Shown: positions 24,509-36,370, numbered from the stretch's first letter. The stretch: 64,000 nucleotides of DNA from Hypomyces perniciosus (GCA_008477525.1 SPDT01000015.1:124001-188000); one strand, 5' to 3'. Made by a program: numbers and translations. Notes: generated by a model not told the origin, from the letters alone.

Positions 24509-24784
24509 TATTAAATGAAGTAAACTAGGGCTTTATTGCCTGTTAGTATTTATACTAGTATTAAGGAGCTTTTATTTGCTTATAAAGTAAATATAAGCTA
24601 ATATATATATCTTATAAGCAATATATTAAACTGTATAAACGCTTATAGGATATATATATAGCTTTTTCTTTATATTAGCTATATATATATATAGTTAAGC
24701 CACTATAGTATATTCTCTTTTATAAAATCAAGCTTTATTTCTAATCTCTTTATACTTTATATAGTTATACTGCGCTTAACTATA
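24509..24784 (+). repeat. Copia-3 3' LTR
   Basis: 276 bp from TATTAAATGAAG to AACTATA, with a small internal insertion near 24553 (atttatactagt) relative to other copies. Confidence 0.82.
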
Positions 24785-25697
24785 TATTATTATAGGTATA
24801 ATGGCAGTCTTTTTAAATAATTTTACATTTAATAAAGTTTTTTCTTAAAATATTACCTAAGCCTTTTAGCTATAAAAACTTTATAAAAAGATAATATATT
24901 CTTTATTCTTAAGTTGATTATAAAAAAGCTTTAATTTTATAGGCTTATCTTTAGCTTTTTTAATTAAAGTATTAAGCTTTATAGGCTTAAAGTTAAATTA
25001 ATAAATAATATAAAAATTAACATTAAAAAGGAATATAAACTATAAGATTTACTTTTAGTTTAAGGCTTTAATTAAAGTAAACTATTTAAAAACTTTATAG
25101 TTAATAATAATATTAAACTTTTTAAAGCTTTATAATTCTAGGCACTATTCCTTTAATACTTTAATACTACCTAAAAGCTCTTTATTACAGATTTTATAGT
25201 TATATTTTCAAATAGTATACTTTAAAAAAAATATAATAAAGTAAAAAATACTTGGTTTATTATACTATAATAAAATATAACTTAATATTTAATTAAAGGT
25301 ATTAATATTAAAGACGATTTATTTATTATAATTAAAGATAGTTAATATTAAACTTAATTTAAAGGTACATTTAATTAAGTTAAAGGCTTTTTATTGTTTT
25401 TTTTTAAATATATAGTTAGTTTTTGGTTAAAAGCTTATTAATAGTATAGCTATTTTAAGGTATTTTTAAATAAAATAGTAATAGAAATTTATAAAATTAA
25501 AAAAACTTATATAAGTCTTTTACTCCTTTAAATAATTGCTAGTTTAATATAGCTTTAACTATTTTAAAATCTATTTCTAGTCCCTTTATAGTTATAATTA
25601 AATTAAAGTATATTATTATTATTATTTTATATTTACATTTAATAATATTAATTCAAAAGTTAATGTTTTAAAAAGTAAACTATTACTTTATAGATAT
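24785..25697 (-). pseudogene. Eroded Gypsy relic, 3' pol side (probable)
   Basis: AT-rich sequence with no frame. It lies on the 3' (integrase) side of the minus-strand Gypsy RT relic at 26281-27569, separated from it only by a solo LTR with its own target duplication. It is therefore inferred to be the rest of the same pol gene. I recognise no motif directly. Confidence 0.35.
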
Positions 25698-26275
25698 TGT
25701 TAAAATAACAAAGTTATACTAAACCTTATTTATATATAGCTTCTAGGAAGCTGTATATAACGCAGCAATAAGGAAATAACTAAGAGTCTAGTTAAGTTAA
25801 TAATAGATAAATAATTGAATTGTAACTAAACTAATAGCTAGAAAGCTATAGAATATTTAATAATATATAGTTAATATAAAAGTGAATTATATAAATAATA
25901 GAGTTGTCTTCTATAATAGTCCTTTAATTTAATAATAGGAATATAGCGGCAGAATTAGGTTTATAGCTGTATTCCTATTTTCCGCAAAATCTATTTATAT
26001 AGGAAATCGGCTAAATCGACTTATAGCTATATAAACAGGAAACCATTTAGTTAGATTTTTCACAATAGCCATTATAGCCATTATATTAAGTTTAGGGTAG
26101 GCGGGGTAGCTGGTCCTGGCTTAATTGTTATTATTAAAGATAATAGAAATTTCCTAACTTACACTAAAGTTCCTCCAGACCTCGGTCCTAGCGTCAGGCC
26201 TAATTCCGGGTCTAGCCGGAATAGGAAGGTTACTTAATTACACCAAAGTCCTTGCTCTTGAGCCCTCCTTTTTAC
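25698..26275 (-). repeat. Solo LTR, family S, copy 2 (reverse)
   Basis: 578-bp reverse copy of the LTR at 23467-24052. It begins TGTTAAAATAACAAAG and ends CCTCCTTTTTAC, with the terminal bases slightly eroded. A perfect 5-bp target duplication, GATAT, lies at 25693-25697 and 26276-26280. Confidence 0.85.
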
Positions 26276-26280
26276 GATAT

Positions 26281-27569
26281 ATATATTGAATATTCTTTTT
26301 AATTTAATAAATATATAAAGATATTATTAAACTATATTATATAAATATTATAAAAGAGGTTATAAAAAGTATAGTTAATATAATATTAAAATATAGTAAA
26401 TATATTATAAAGGCTAAAACGTATAATTAATAATTTAAAAACACTAAACTTTATAATAAATATTATTTTCTATCTATCCCCTTTAATAATATAAAGGTTA
26501 TTAAATATAGCAATAATATTAAATTTTATATATACCTTTATATAACTTAAAGTTTTAAAGGTTTCCTAGATTAATAGTAATAGGTATTAACTTTTACTAA
26601 TAATATTATTTACTTTTTAATAGTTTTAATAAATATAAATACTACCTTTTAATTTTATAGTTAAAAGGAAAAGAGTAGTATATTATACTTATAATTTATA
26701 AATAAATCCTTTTATTAAATTATTATTTAACTATTCTTTCATATTTATAGTTTATTAAATAAATATAGTTTATGTTTTTAATATAATAAATCTTTTCCTA
26801 GTAATATTTTAATTCCATAGTTTTAGGCTTATTATTAAGGAGGTTTATTTACTGTTTTTAATAGGAATATATTATTTAAATTATATAATTAAATTAGTAG
26901 TTTTTCTTAAATATTGAATTTACTAAACTTAAATTTCCCTTTTATAAATTTGTTTATATTAATAGCTATAATTTTCTTTAATTATATTAAAGAATAATAT
27001 ATATTAATAAAACTATATCTTTTTTAAGTAATATTACTTTTACTTTAATATATATCTTTTATTCTATAAATACTTTTTGGAAGAATTTATTTAAAAGTTT
27101 TAATAATGTAATAGGTATTAACTTTTTAATTTTAATAATTAAATTAATCTCTTTTTAAATTATTTTTATTGTATAAATATATAGTTAATAATAAAAGGTA
27201 ATAAAGTTTATAGCTGCTACTATTTATATATTTACTATATTTAAGTATCTTTTTTAATTTTAAAGTTAAGTTTAGTTTTATAGAAATCATATATTAAAAA
27301 GTAATAGTAATAGCTTTAATAAAGGTTTTCTTTTTTATTATTAACTATAAATTATAAAAGTAAATAGTAGCTTATATATATTTAATTTAAGATTCTTTAC
27401 ACTTATATTATTTTATTATTACTTTTATATTATATATAGCTTATATAGTAATTTTAATTTAATATTAAGGTTTATAAAATATATAATTTAAAGTTCCCTT
27501 TTTTAATTAAGTTATAGTTTATTTTTTTAAAATATATTTAATAAATAGTTATTAATATAATATACTTTT
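26281..27569 (-). pseudogene. Eroded Gypsy pol relic with reverse transcriptase
   Basis: Reverse-strand translation around 26560-26660 gives 'KGSIYIY.NY...NNIISKS.YLLLLI', the Gypsy RT segment usually read as (G)-F-IDYR-LN-IT-KN-YPLPLI. The upstream part (26700-26850) fits the preceding KGFI-S region. The rest is too mutated to read. Relative to Gypsy-2 (54600-54900) it is a distinct, older copy. It abuts the Copia-5 LTR at 27570. Confidence 0.55.
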
Positions 27570-27847
27570 TATAGTAAAGTATAATATAGTTATATAAAGT
27601 ATAGAGAAAGAATAATTAAACCTTGATTTTATAAAAAAGAATATATTATAGTAGCCTTACTTTATATATATATAGCTACTATAAAGAAGAGGCTATATAT
27701 AGGTGCTTTATAAGTGTCTATATAATTTAATATATTGTTTATGCGATATATATATTAGCTTAAATCTATTTATAAAGCAGATAAAAGCTCCTTAGCGCTA
27801 GCTTTAGCGCTTATAGGCAGTAAGACCCTGGCCTACTTAACCTAATA
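27570..27847 (-). repeat. Copia-5 3' LTR
   Basis: 278 bp in reverse orientation, matching the Copia LTR at 35739-36002 with an extra 'gctttagc' duplication near 27800. Confidence 0.82.
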
Positions 27848-28247
27848 TACCCCTTAATTAATAAAGCTATTTCTAGTACCTTATTAACTGCTATCCTAGT
27901 TTATTTATAGTGTTATAACTAATAAGCTATGATTTTAAAGCCTCCTTTACTTAATTACAAGCTCTTTATTATAAATATATATTAATATTTTATTATAAAA
28001 GTAAAAGGAATATAAGCGCTATAGCGATTATTATTTTATAATAATAGGAAATTAAATAATAAAGCTCTTTTAGTAGGTAAATTAGTCTTAAATAGTTAAA
28101 AATAGGTACATTAACTGCCCCTTAACTTTATTCCTTACTCTTTTTCTTTAATTATTAATATTATTATTATTAATATTAATAGCAGTATAGCCTTTACTAT
28201 AAATATTATACTTTTCATTAATTCCCTTTATACTATATATTTATTGA

Positions 28248-28688
28248 TTAATAGTAAAATCATTGAAAAAGAATTATTTATTAGTAAAGTATAGTTATAG
28301 CCGCCCTTTAAAAATAACTTGTTGCAGTGTTAGTTCCTTGGCTAGCTAAGTGGTTATATTTACTGCTACTACTCTTGCGCCAGCTAATCTAGCTTCTTCT
28401 CTTTTAGCTGCCTCTTTGCCAAGCTTAAGGTATAATCTTCCTATCCCCCTCTCCTTTAGCCTTTAGGCAGCATTAATTGCTTTTTAGCTTACTTTTTATA
28501 TAGCTTTTACTACTGCCGCTACTACTTCTTTAATAACTGCTTTTGCAGTTACTCTTACTATAACTACTCCTATAACTGCCTTTACTTTTACCCTTACTAC
28601 TATTACTGCCTTTACTGCTATACTTTTATCCCCTTTTTATAAAGGTTACTGAAAGTTTTTAATTACTAGTAAAAAAGATTTCTTTTAA
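28248..28688 (+). pseudogene. Antisense AT-hook-type frame in Copia-5
   Basis: 147 codons antisense to Copia-5, in the same frame as the Copia-4 copy from the basic N-terminus (KSLKKN) to the terminal 'LSPFYKGY' and 'ITSKKDFF', with a few stops. The AT-hook position reads YSYSRPLK. The middle is more divergent, with a Leu/Ser/Ala segment and alternating Thr/Ala/Ile. Frame conservation in this divergent copy is good evidence that the frame was once coding. Confidence 0.6.
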
Positions 28689-28952
28689 TATATTACTATT
28701 ACCTGCTTTTAATAGTATACTATTTACTTTAACAAGAACTATTAATATACTATTTAATAAACTTCTCTTTAATTTAACTATATTATTCTATTTAATTATA
28801 TACTTTATAGTTATTTAATATTTATATTAATTATTTACTAACTCTTTTAAGCTATAAATAAAAACCATAATTAAATAAGTATATTATCTTTCCTTTATGT
28901 ATTTATAAGTTTGTATAATTAAATAGTAACTTACTATAAAAAGGTATTATAC

Positions 28953-29952
28953 TTAATATATATATAATAAAGCCTTTAAGGTATATATATTTTTATAATT
29001 TAAGCTATAATCTTATACTTTAATATAAGGTGCTTATAGTTATATAATAATATATTTACTAGTAAAAGAAATTAAATAGATAATAAAGGCTAGGTAAATA
29101 GAAATAACTATAAGGTATATTATATTATTATAGTGTATTAAAGTATAATAATAATAGGGACTTTAGTATTATAAGAAAGGTATTAACTATAGAAATAACT
29201 AATTTAACTTTACTTAAATAAATATTTTAATATTTAATCCGCGAAATTGCTTTATAATTAAATTTATTTTATATTTTTAAATATAAAGTATAAAAGTATT
29301 ATAAAAGGTAATAGAAGCCTTTTTAATATTATAATTGAAAAGTATATTATTTTTAATATATAATAATAAAGATAGTTAATATAATATATAAATAGTAATC
29401 TTTATAATATTTATATTAAATAAAGTACCTTAAAGCCTATAAATATTTATTAACTTAATAAAATCTAAATAAATATAAGGTTATAAAATAACTATATAAT
29501 TAAATTATATAAAGAGTAAATAAAGGGCAATTATTATATTTAATTATTCTAAACTTTATATAACCCTTTTAATAAATAATATTACTTTAATAACTAAAAA
29601 CTATTCTATAATAAATAAATCTATTTATTTAACTTTAAGAAATCCTTATAAAGTTATTAAAAACTTGAAAGAAATTAAATAAAGCCTTAATTACCCTTAA
29701 ACCTTTTAAGACTTAGTTTTTTATATACTTAAAAGATATTAGTACTTTTTAAGCCTCTACTACTTAACTTTAAAATATATCTTTGTATTCTGAAAGGATA
29801 TTTTATTAAAGAAAGTTTAGTTTACGTAATATTTTTTAATTAAAAGGATCTTTATAGGGCCTTTTTAATTTAAATACTTTAAATAGTATTAATTATAATA
29901 GTTGTAATAAACTATTAAATGTATTCCTTATATTATTAGCTATTAAAGTTAA
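28953..29952. other. Unassigned AT-rich stretch between Copia-5 and solo LTR copy 3
   Basis: One kilobase without a recognisable frame, LTR or known motif. Plus-strand reading of 29650-29950 shows runs interrupted mainly by TAA/TAG, as expected for mutated coding DNA. No family can be named. Confidence 0.3.
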
Positions 29953-30533
29953 TATTAAAAAGGAGGGCTAAAAAGTAAGGATTTTAGTGTAATTAGGTAA
30001 CTATTTTATTCTGGCTAGACCCGGAATTAGGCCTGACGCTAGGACCGAGTTTATAGAGGAACTTTAGTATAAGTTAAGAAATTTCTATTATCTTTAACAA
30101 TAACAATTAAGCTAGGACCAGCTACCCCGCCTACCCTAAACTTAATATAATAGGTATAATGGCTATTGTAAAACATTTGACTAAAATGGTTTCCTGTTTA
30201 TATAGCCGTAAGTCGATTTAGCTGATTTTCTATATAAATAAATTTTGCAGAAAATAAAAATACAGCTATAAACCTAATTCTGTTACTGTATACCTATTAT
30301 TAGGTTGGAGGACTATTATAAAAAATAAAGCATTGTTCTATAATTACTTCTATAATATAGCCGGATATTACTAAATATCCTATAGCTTTTTAGCCATTAA
30401 ATTAGTTATCATTTAATTGTTAAGTCTATTGTTTACCTAGTAAACTCTTAGTTGTTTCCTTATAACTATATTATATGCAGCTTCCTAAAAGCTATATATA
30501 AATAAGGTTAAGTATAACCTTGTTATTTTAATA
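29953..30533 (+). repeat. Solo LTR, family S, copy 3
   Basis: 581-bp copy of the LTR at 23467-24052, from TATTAAAAAGGAGGGC to TTATTTTAATA. Flanked by a perfect 5-bp duplication, GTTAA, at 29948-29952 and 30534-30538. Confidence 0.85.
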
Positions 30534-30538
30534 GTTAA

Positions 30539-32340
30539 AGATTTTGTTATAAAGCTTAATGTAATTGATAAATTAAAAGTATAAAAAAAAGCAGTTTATA
30601 CTATAATAACTTAATATAATTAATTATTATAAAGATATATATTTATTAGTATAATCCTTAAATCTTAACTTTTTTTATTAAAACATAAGCCTTTAATAGT
30701 TTTTAAAGTAATATTTGAACTTAAAATCTTTTTAAAGGCTAGTAATAAAGTTACTTTACTATATATTAATAAGTTAATATATTATTATATTATTAGAAAT
30801 CCTATAGGTTTTTAAATTTACTAGTTAGTTTTAGCTCTTTAATTATAAAATATCTATAAGTATCTTTAATATCTTTAATATTTATTCTATAGTAAATATA
30901 TTTTATAGCTTGAACTTTTAATAGCCTTAAAGATAGCTTTTCTTTATATTAAATGTAATATTAATCTTTATTTATAAAAATATTTATAAAATAATATAGT
31001 TATTTAATATAATAATTATATACCTTTCTTTATTTCTTTCAGAGTTAAGTGGTATTTATATTTATTTTATTATTATTAAGCTTTACTACTTTATTTGTAT
31101 TTAACTTAAACTTTATAAAAAACTTATATAGCTTATACTATTAAATTTCTTTATCCTTTAACTTAAACTTTATTTTATTTTAATTTTTATCTTTATTAGT
31201 TTATTATAAAGAATAAGTATTAATAAGTATTTATATATTTAACTTTATATTTTATAGCTTTAAGCAGTTAATTAAGGTATTGGTTTTTAAGTTTTTTTAT
31301 ATAATATTAGCCTGCTTATTAAAATAAATAATTAGTATAGCCGTTAGCTTATATTTTATTTATATTTATTTAAGCTACCTCCTCTTTTAAATGTAACTAT
31401 TTAGTAAAGCTAACGTTCTTTTTTTATTTAACTCTTTTAATTTTATTTTAGCCTGTCAAATAGCTTATATAAGCAAATCCTTAATGCATTTAACTACTTA
31501 TTAGTGCTTTCATATATTTATAAAGCAATTATAAGCCTTTTTATATAAGGATTTAAAATAGGTTGTTATTTACGTTATATTTATTAATTAAATTTAATAG
31601 GCGGCTATAGCTATATTAACTCCTTAAATTTATTATGAAATAACAATTACTGCTAATTGTTATAAATAATTTTAAAAAAAGATTTTGGTTAATATTTATT
31701 ATAAATGTTTAATTAATAAAATTCAAAAGGTTAAAAGATATTGAAATTAAAACTAGCTTTAAATAAAATAATTAATATAAACTTTACTTTTTTTTAATAA
31801 TATTATTGCTTGTCTTTTATATTAATATTTCTTTCATTTAATAGAATTTTCTAACTGCCTTTTTTATCCCTTTTTTCTTTTTATTTATTTTTAATTAACA
31901 TTTACTATTTATTTTAACTTTTAATTTTACTGCTTATACCTTTAATAACCTATTTCCCTGTTTATTTACTATAATAAGTAATTATATTAATTAACTTTTA
32001 GCTAGAATATAAATTAAATATTTTATTGAATGCTTTATTAATAGTAAAGTCTTAAATTACTTTTAAAACTTATAGTTAAAGTAAATTAAAGTATACCTAT
32101 AGGTATATAATTTTATATAAGTAACTATTTTAATAACCTTAATCGTAGCTTAAATAACCCTACTATTATTAGAGACCTAGCAGTAAATTTAAATTATTAT
32201 AATTAATTATTATATTTCAACTTTATTAGCTATTATACTGCGCAAGATCTATAAATACTAGAAGTTAATAAACTTTTTTATTTTTAAAGTATTATTTATA
32301 CAAGTTTATTAAAAGGTTATATAAAACTTTTAAAGCAGTT
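30539..32340. other. Unassigned eroded AT-rich DNA
   Basis: About 1.8 kb continuing the sequence interrupted by solo LTR copy 3. Extremely AT-rich, with no open frame of note, no LTR pair and no motif I can name. Probably an old mutated transposon, but this is inferred from context only. Confidence 0.3.
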
Positions 32341-32344
32341 TATA

Positions 32345-32450
32345 ATTTTAATAGAAAGCTATCAATATATAAAACCTTATTTCAATGCAGCTTCTAAGAA
32401 GCTGCCTTTATATATTATTATTAAGGTTATAAGTAAATAGTATAGTAGAG
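32345..32450 (-). repeat. Possible divergent LTR fragment related to family S
   Basis: Contains 'aaaccttatttcaatgcagc' followed by ttctaagaagctgc. In reverse this resembles the terminal hairpin region (gcagcttc-cta-gaagctgc then ttaaataagg) of the family-S LTR. Similarity does not extend further on either side. Confidence 0.35.
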
Positions 32451-32989
32451 GTAACTAAATAACTAAATATAGTTAAAGTAAAGAGTTTTATAACCTAACT
32501 ATTATAAAAACGTAATATAGTATATACTTAAAGGAACCTTAAATAAATAAACTAATTAGTATTAGATTACTTAGGTTACTATAAATTATTAAATAATCCT
32601 AGTAAACTAATAAAAAGATTTACTATAGATATTAAGGAAAATAAATATACTTTAAAATAATATACGATTATTCCTTTTATATATATATAACTAGCTTATT
32701 ACTTATTTAGTATAGTTACTTAAATAATTGTTAACAAATTGCATTTACTAGAACCACTTATTCTATAAAATCGTAATTATATTACCCTGCTTAATATTTA
32801 TCTTTAACCTCTCTATTAATATAAACCTACAAACTTTAATTTATTGTTTCAAAATTAACCTAAATTGTTATATATTAACAACTTTTATTTAAAAAGCTAT
32901 TAAAAATCCTAAATAATATTGTAAATATATTTACTGCAGTATCCTCTTTTAATAATTCTAATACTCTACCCTCCACTCTACCTCTTTAT
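32451..32989. other. Unassigned AT-rich stretch
   Basis: No frame, repeat end or motif recognised. It precedes the gag-like relic on the right and may be its 5' non-coding part. Confidence 0.3.
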
Positions 32990-33737
32990 TAAAGATAGGA
33001 CTATAATAAAGATAATAATATAAGTGGAAATGAAAATAGAGATAAAGTTAATAAAATGGAATAATTTTATATTTATAGAAAAGAAGCTTTTTAATATACA
33101 GAAGCTAATTATATAGTATAGGAATAATACTATTAGTATTTAATTACTGAAAACGCTAAACTTTAACAGGTAGTTTACTAATAGTAAGTAGCCATTATAG
33201 ACTTAAAAACAAAGTATTACCTGCACCTACTTTAAATATACTATACTTTAAAAGGAATTAACCTTTAACGGACTTAAAAGGATTACTTAAAATATAACCC
33301 CTTAAACACTTTAATAAAAGTATTATAGCACTTTAACTATTTCTTACTTAACTATATAACTATTTCACTTACTTTTTAACCAGCTTTAATATAAGGACTA
33401 GTAAAGTTCTTTTAACTGCTAAATAACTTAAAGGGAATATTTTAAAATAATTTAAGCCTATTTAAAGGGATTTCTTTAATAATAAAGCCAATATAAATAA
33501 GTAAATATAAACTATATTTACTAGCGATAATTGGTTTAAAAAAGAGTTAAAAGTATTTTTAATAATATTAATAAAGAATATACTATAGAAAATAAATTTA
33601 TAAACTTAGTTTAAAAGGGATAATACTTTAACTATACTATATATTTCAGGAACTATACTTTTAAAGTTAAGTAAAGAAACTTTACTTTTATTAAATACTT
33701 TTATAATAAACTTAAACTAAAAGTTAAAAAGGAAGCC
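32990..33737 (+). pseudogene. Gypsy gag relic (Retrotrans_gag-like)
   Basis: Plus-strand translation gives a pattern like the capsid domain of Gypsy gag: 'FWFQPALI' near 33373, then a stretch ending 'FYNKLKLKVKKEA' immediately before 33738. That ending corresponds to the FY-GLK--VK-E motif closing Retrotrans_gag domains. It is cut at that point by the Gypsy-4 5' LTR. Stops occur throughout. The family of the original element is not known. Confidence 0.5.
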
Positions 33738-34005
33738 TGTTATAAGTTAGACCTAATTAGGAAGGACCTCGGCTATACTAAGCCCGGCACTACAATTCCC
33801 TATATCTCCCAGACCAGCTAATGCAGATATATATATATCGGGCACCGCGCATAAGCCCTAGGCCTACGCGTATATATACCACTGCCCTATAGATCAATAT
33901 ATATACCTAGATAGCTCCCCTTTCTATTCTCTCGCTCTTTAACTTTAAATAAATAATTCTATAGCACCTTATTATTAGCTACTATAATAGGCTACGCCCA
34001 TTATA
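33738..34005 (+). repeat. Gypsy-4 5' LTR
   Basis: 268 bp, TGTTATAAGTTAGACC to GCCCATTATA. It is unusually rich in preserved CpG and GC compared with the surroundings and with its partner at 46062-46331, which differs almost only by C-to-T and G-to-A. Confidence 0.83.
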
Positions 34006-35733
34006 TATTTGAAGCTTATTTCTATTAATTTTATTAATTTCCTATATATACTAAAATAGTTAGCCTTACTAACAATAGTAACTTTAGCCTTAGCGAGGAG
34101 TAAGTTATTACTTTAGTTAATCAATTAATATAGCTAATTATAAACTAGATAAATGTTATTATATAAACGCTTAATATTAAAAGGAATGATATAAAGGAAG
34201 CGCTGCCTTTTTTATAGATTAATATACTATATTAAAAAAGGCAAAAACTTTTCCTAACCACTTAAAGTTCTTAGGGAAATAAAGTAAATATATAGCTTAG
34301 GCGCAGTAAATGCACAATAAGATAGCTTTTAATAAATATCTTTATATAGGCAATAAAGATCTTTAATATTTTATTAATACCTGCCTTAAAATTAAGCCCT
34401 AATAAATAATAGCTACCTATTACTCTTTAAGTAAATAAAAAGGCAGATATAACCTTTAAGACTTTATAATATACTTTAATTAAAGCTATAAAGATTAATA
34501 TCTTTAGGCTTATATTAATAAAAAGCTTTAAATGTTGCAATAGAAAAAGAAAACTAGTTTTTTATTTTTTTTACTAAAGTTTAAATAAAAGCTTTTTAAA
34601 GTTAACGGGGAAAATTAAGTAGATTAGGTAAAGATTATATTCTTTAAAGGAGCCCTCTTTTTAACGCTATAATGCAGTTTAGTTATAATTAACCTTTTAC
34701 GGGAATATAACTATTAGCTAGAGTAAGTTTAATATATTGCTAGTAGAATTAAGTAATTAAACTGCAATAAGTCTACTATACCTGTAAAGGCTGCCTCCCT
34801 TGCAATAAATAAAGGTTTAAAGGATATAAAGGCTAAAGGCAATAAACGCGCTAAATATTATACTTATAACTATGAAGGGGATATGTAAATAACTAGTATT
34901 AACTATATTAAGAATTAATAATATAAAGACTCCCCTTTAAGTAAAGAGGGCTAAGTATATTTCTACTATAATTCCTTTAAGTATTTAATATAGGAATATT
35001 TATAAACTTTTAAAAAGAAATCTAAAACTTATATTAATAGGGTCTATAAAGTTAAAGTATAAGCTTAAAAAGAGTAAAAACTCTAAATTATTAAGCTTAA
35101 TAATAACTTTAACTTTTTTAATAGTTTATTAAAAAAGGAGCTTTAATGTAAAGTTAAGTATTAAAGTTAAATAAAGCGGAAGTTAATAAATAAAAGGAAT
35201 TTAAGCAGTAAATAAATAATAAATTAATAATATTATAGGCTAAGATAAAGAATATATAAATCTCTGCTTTATTTAATACTAGTTATAATTACTATACTAT
35301 TATAAAATACTCTTTTATAAAGAGACTTTACTTCTTTTAATTGCAATTAAAAAAAATAACTAAATAGCTTTTTTAAAGAGAATTTACTAATAGTAACTAG
35401 CTTTATAGCTATAGTTTACCTAAAGCTCTAAAGCTATATTTAATACTTATATATATATATATAGCTAAAGGTCTATATTATAACCTACTTTTTAGGAAAC
35501 TATAGGGAAAAGCAAATAGCGTAATCTATAACGCTGCCAAGCAGTAGATCCTTTATTAAAAAGCAGATACTTAACTGCGATTTTTAAGCGATTTAAAACC
35601 TAAAGGTATATAAGCTATATAAGCTACTTAACTTATATTTACCTTAACCATTTAAGCAGAATACTATTATATATAATAATCTAGCAGGGAATATATATTG
35701 TATCTTTATACTATTATATTAACAGATATTAAG
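34006..35733 (+). pseudogene. Gypsy-4 gag and start of pol, broken
   Basis: 1.7 kb between the 5' LTR and the Copia-4 insertion. By position it must hold gag and the protease region. All frames have many TAA/TAG stops and I could not confirm a zinc knuckle. Joining its end to 42908 gives a continuous protease-RT linker, showing that Copia-4 interrupted a coding region. Confidence 0.55.
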
Positions 35734-35738
35734 AAAGC
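35734..35738. repeat. Copia-4 target-site duplication, left (AAAGC)
   Basis: AAAGC is repeated exactly at 42903-42907, flanking the TG...CA termini of Copia-4. Confidence 0.9.
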
Positions 35739-36002
35739 TGTGGCAGAGCGCGGCACAGCTATATAGAGTATAGAGAGATGGGAAACGAAGCTTGATTCTA
35801 TAAAAGAGAATATGCCATAGTGGCCTCGCTATATGTACACATAGCTAACACAAAGAAGAAGCTGTATGCAGGCGCTTACAGCGCCTGCATAGTCTGACAC
35901 ATCGCTTACGCGATATATATATCAGCTTATATCCGCTGACAAAGCAGATAAGAGCTCCCTAGCGCCAGCAAGCAGTAGGGCCCCAGCCTACTTAACCCAA
36001 CA
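35739..36002 (-). repeat. Copia-4 3' LTR
   Basis: 264 bp (plus strand TGTGGCAGAGCGCGG to CTTAACCCAACA). Contains a perfect hairpin at 35866-35890. Confidence 0.9.
35866..35890. other. Perfect 11-bp hairpin in Copia LTR
   Basis: ATGCAGGCGCT / TAC / AGCGCCTGCAT: 11-bp perfect arms with a 3-nt loop. The equivalent in the 5' LTR (42767-42789) keeps the arms but has the loop reverse-complemented (GTA). It could act in transcript 3'-end formation or RNA structure; no function is shown. Confidence 0.7.
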
Positions 36003-36013
36003 CACCCCCCAGT
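36003..36013 (-). other. Copia-4 polypurine tract
   Basis: Reverse strand reads ACTGGGGGGTG immediately before the 3' LTR. Confidence 0.75.
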
Positions 36014-36370
36014 TAATAAAGCTATTCCCAATGCCTTATTAACTGCTACTCTAGCCTATCTATAGTGTTATAACTAACTGGCCACGCTCCTAAAGCCTCT
36101 TTTACTTAATCAAAAGCTCCTTATTGTAAACACGCATTGATATTCTGTTATAGAGGTGAAAGGAATGTGAGCGCTGTAGCTATTATTGTTCTGTAATAAT
36201 AGGAAGTTGAACAATAAAGCTCCTAAGCAGGTGAATTGGTCCTGAACAGCTAGAATGGGTATATTAGCTGCCCCCCCGGCCCTATTGCTCGCTCTTCTTT
36301 TTCAGTCATCAACATTATCATCATCAACATCAACAACAACATCAATATTAACAGCAACATAGCCCCCGCT
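36014..36370 (+). other. Copia-4 region between LTR and antisense frame
   Basis: Non-coding in the element's sense direction. In the antisense direction it would hold the promoter and first exon of the accessory gene. It contains a microsatellite of ATC/AAC units at about 36305-36360, shared in decayed form by Copia-2 (10916-10970). In the frame that would join exon 2, it is open from 36254 but has no ATG. The ATG at 36255 belongs to a 35-codon frame that stops at 36360. Confidence 0.5.

Larger units (their letters stand above)
11779..24784 (+). mobile_element. Copia-3, LTR retrotransposon carrying a LINE and a solo LTR
   Basis: Copia element with a 262-bp 5' LTR (11779-12040) and a 276-bp 3' LTR (24509-24784). 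It is interrupted by a LINE at 15200-20924 and by a solo Gypsy LTR at 23467-24052. Its internal sequence is closer to Copia-6 than to Copia-1, -2 and -4, so it belongs to a second subfamily. The 5-bp sequences next to its LTRs (taaat and tatta) do not match, and Copia-1 does not resume beyond it. A deletion or recombination at its right edge is likely. Confidence 0.82.
27570..28952 (-). mobile_element. Copia-5, 3'-terminal fragment (reverse)
   Basis: Contains a reverse Copia LTR (27570-27847, start TATAGTAAAGTATAA, end CCTAATA), the polypurine complement (taccccttaatta), the antisense accessory frame, and the very end of pol. Similarity to Copia-4 stops abruptly near 28952. The rest of the element is missing. 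Confidence 0.8.

Noticed and set aside
28953..29952. A DNA transposon (Tc1/mariner-like) by context
   Set aside because: No terminal inverted repeats, TA duplication or DDE motif could be read.
36305..36360. CRISPR-like short repeats
   Set aside because: ATC/AAC units are a plain trinucleotide microsatellite without spacers; nothing else in the window has a repeat-spacer layout.
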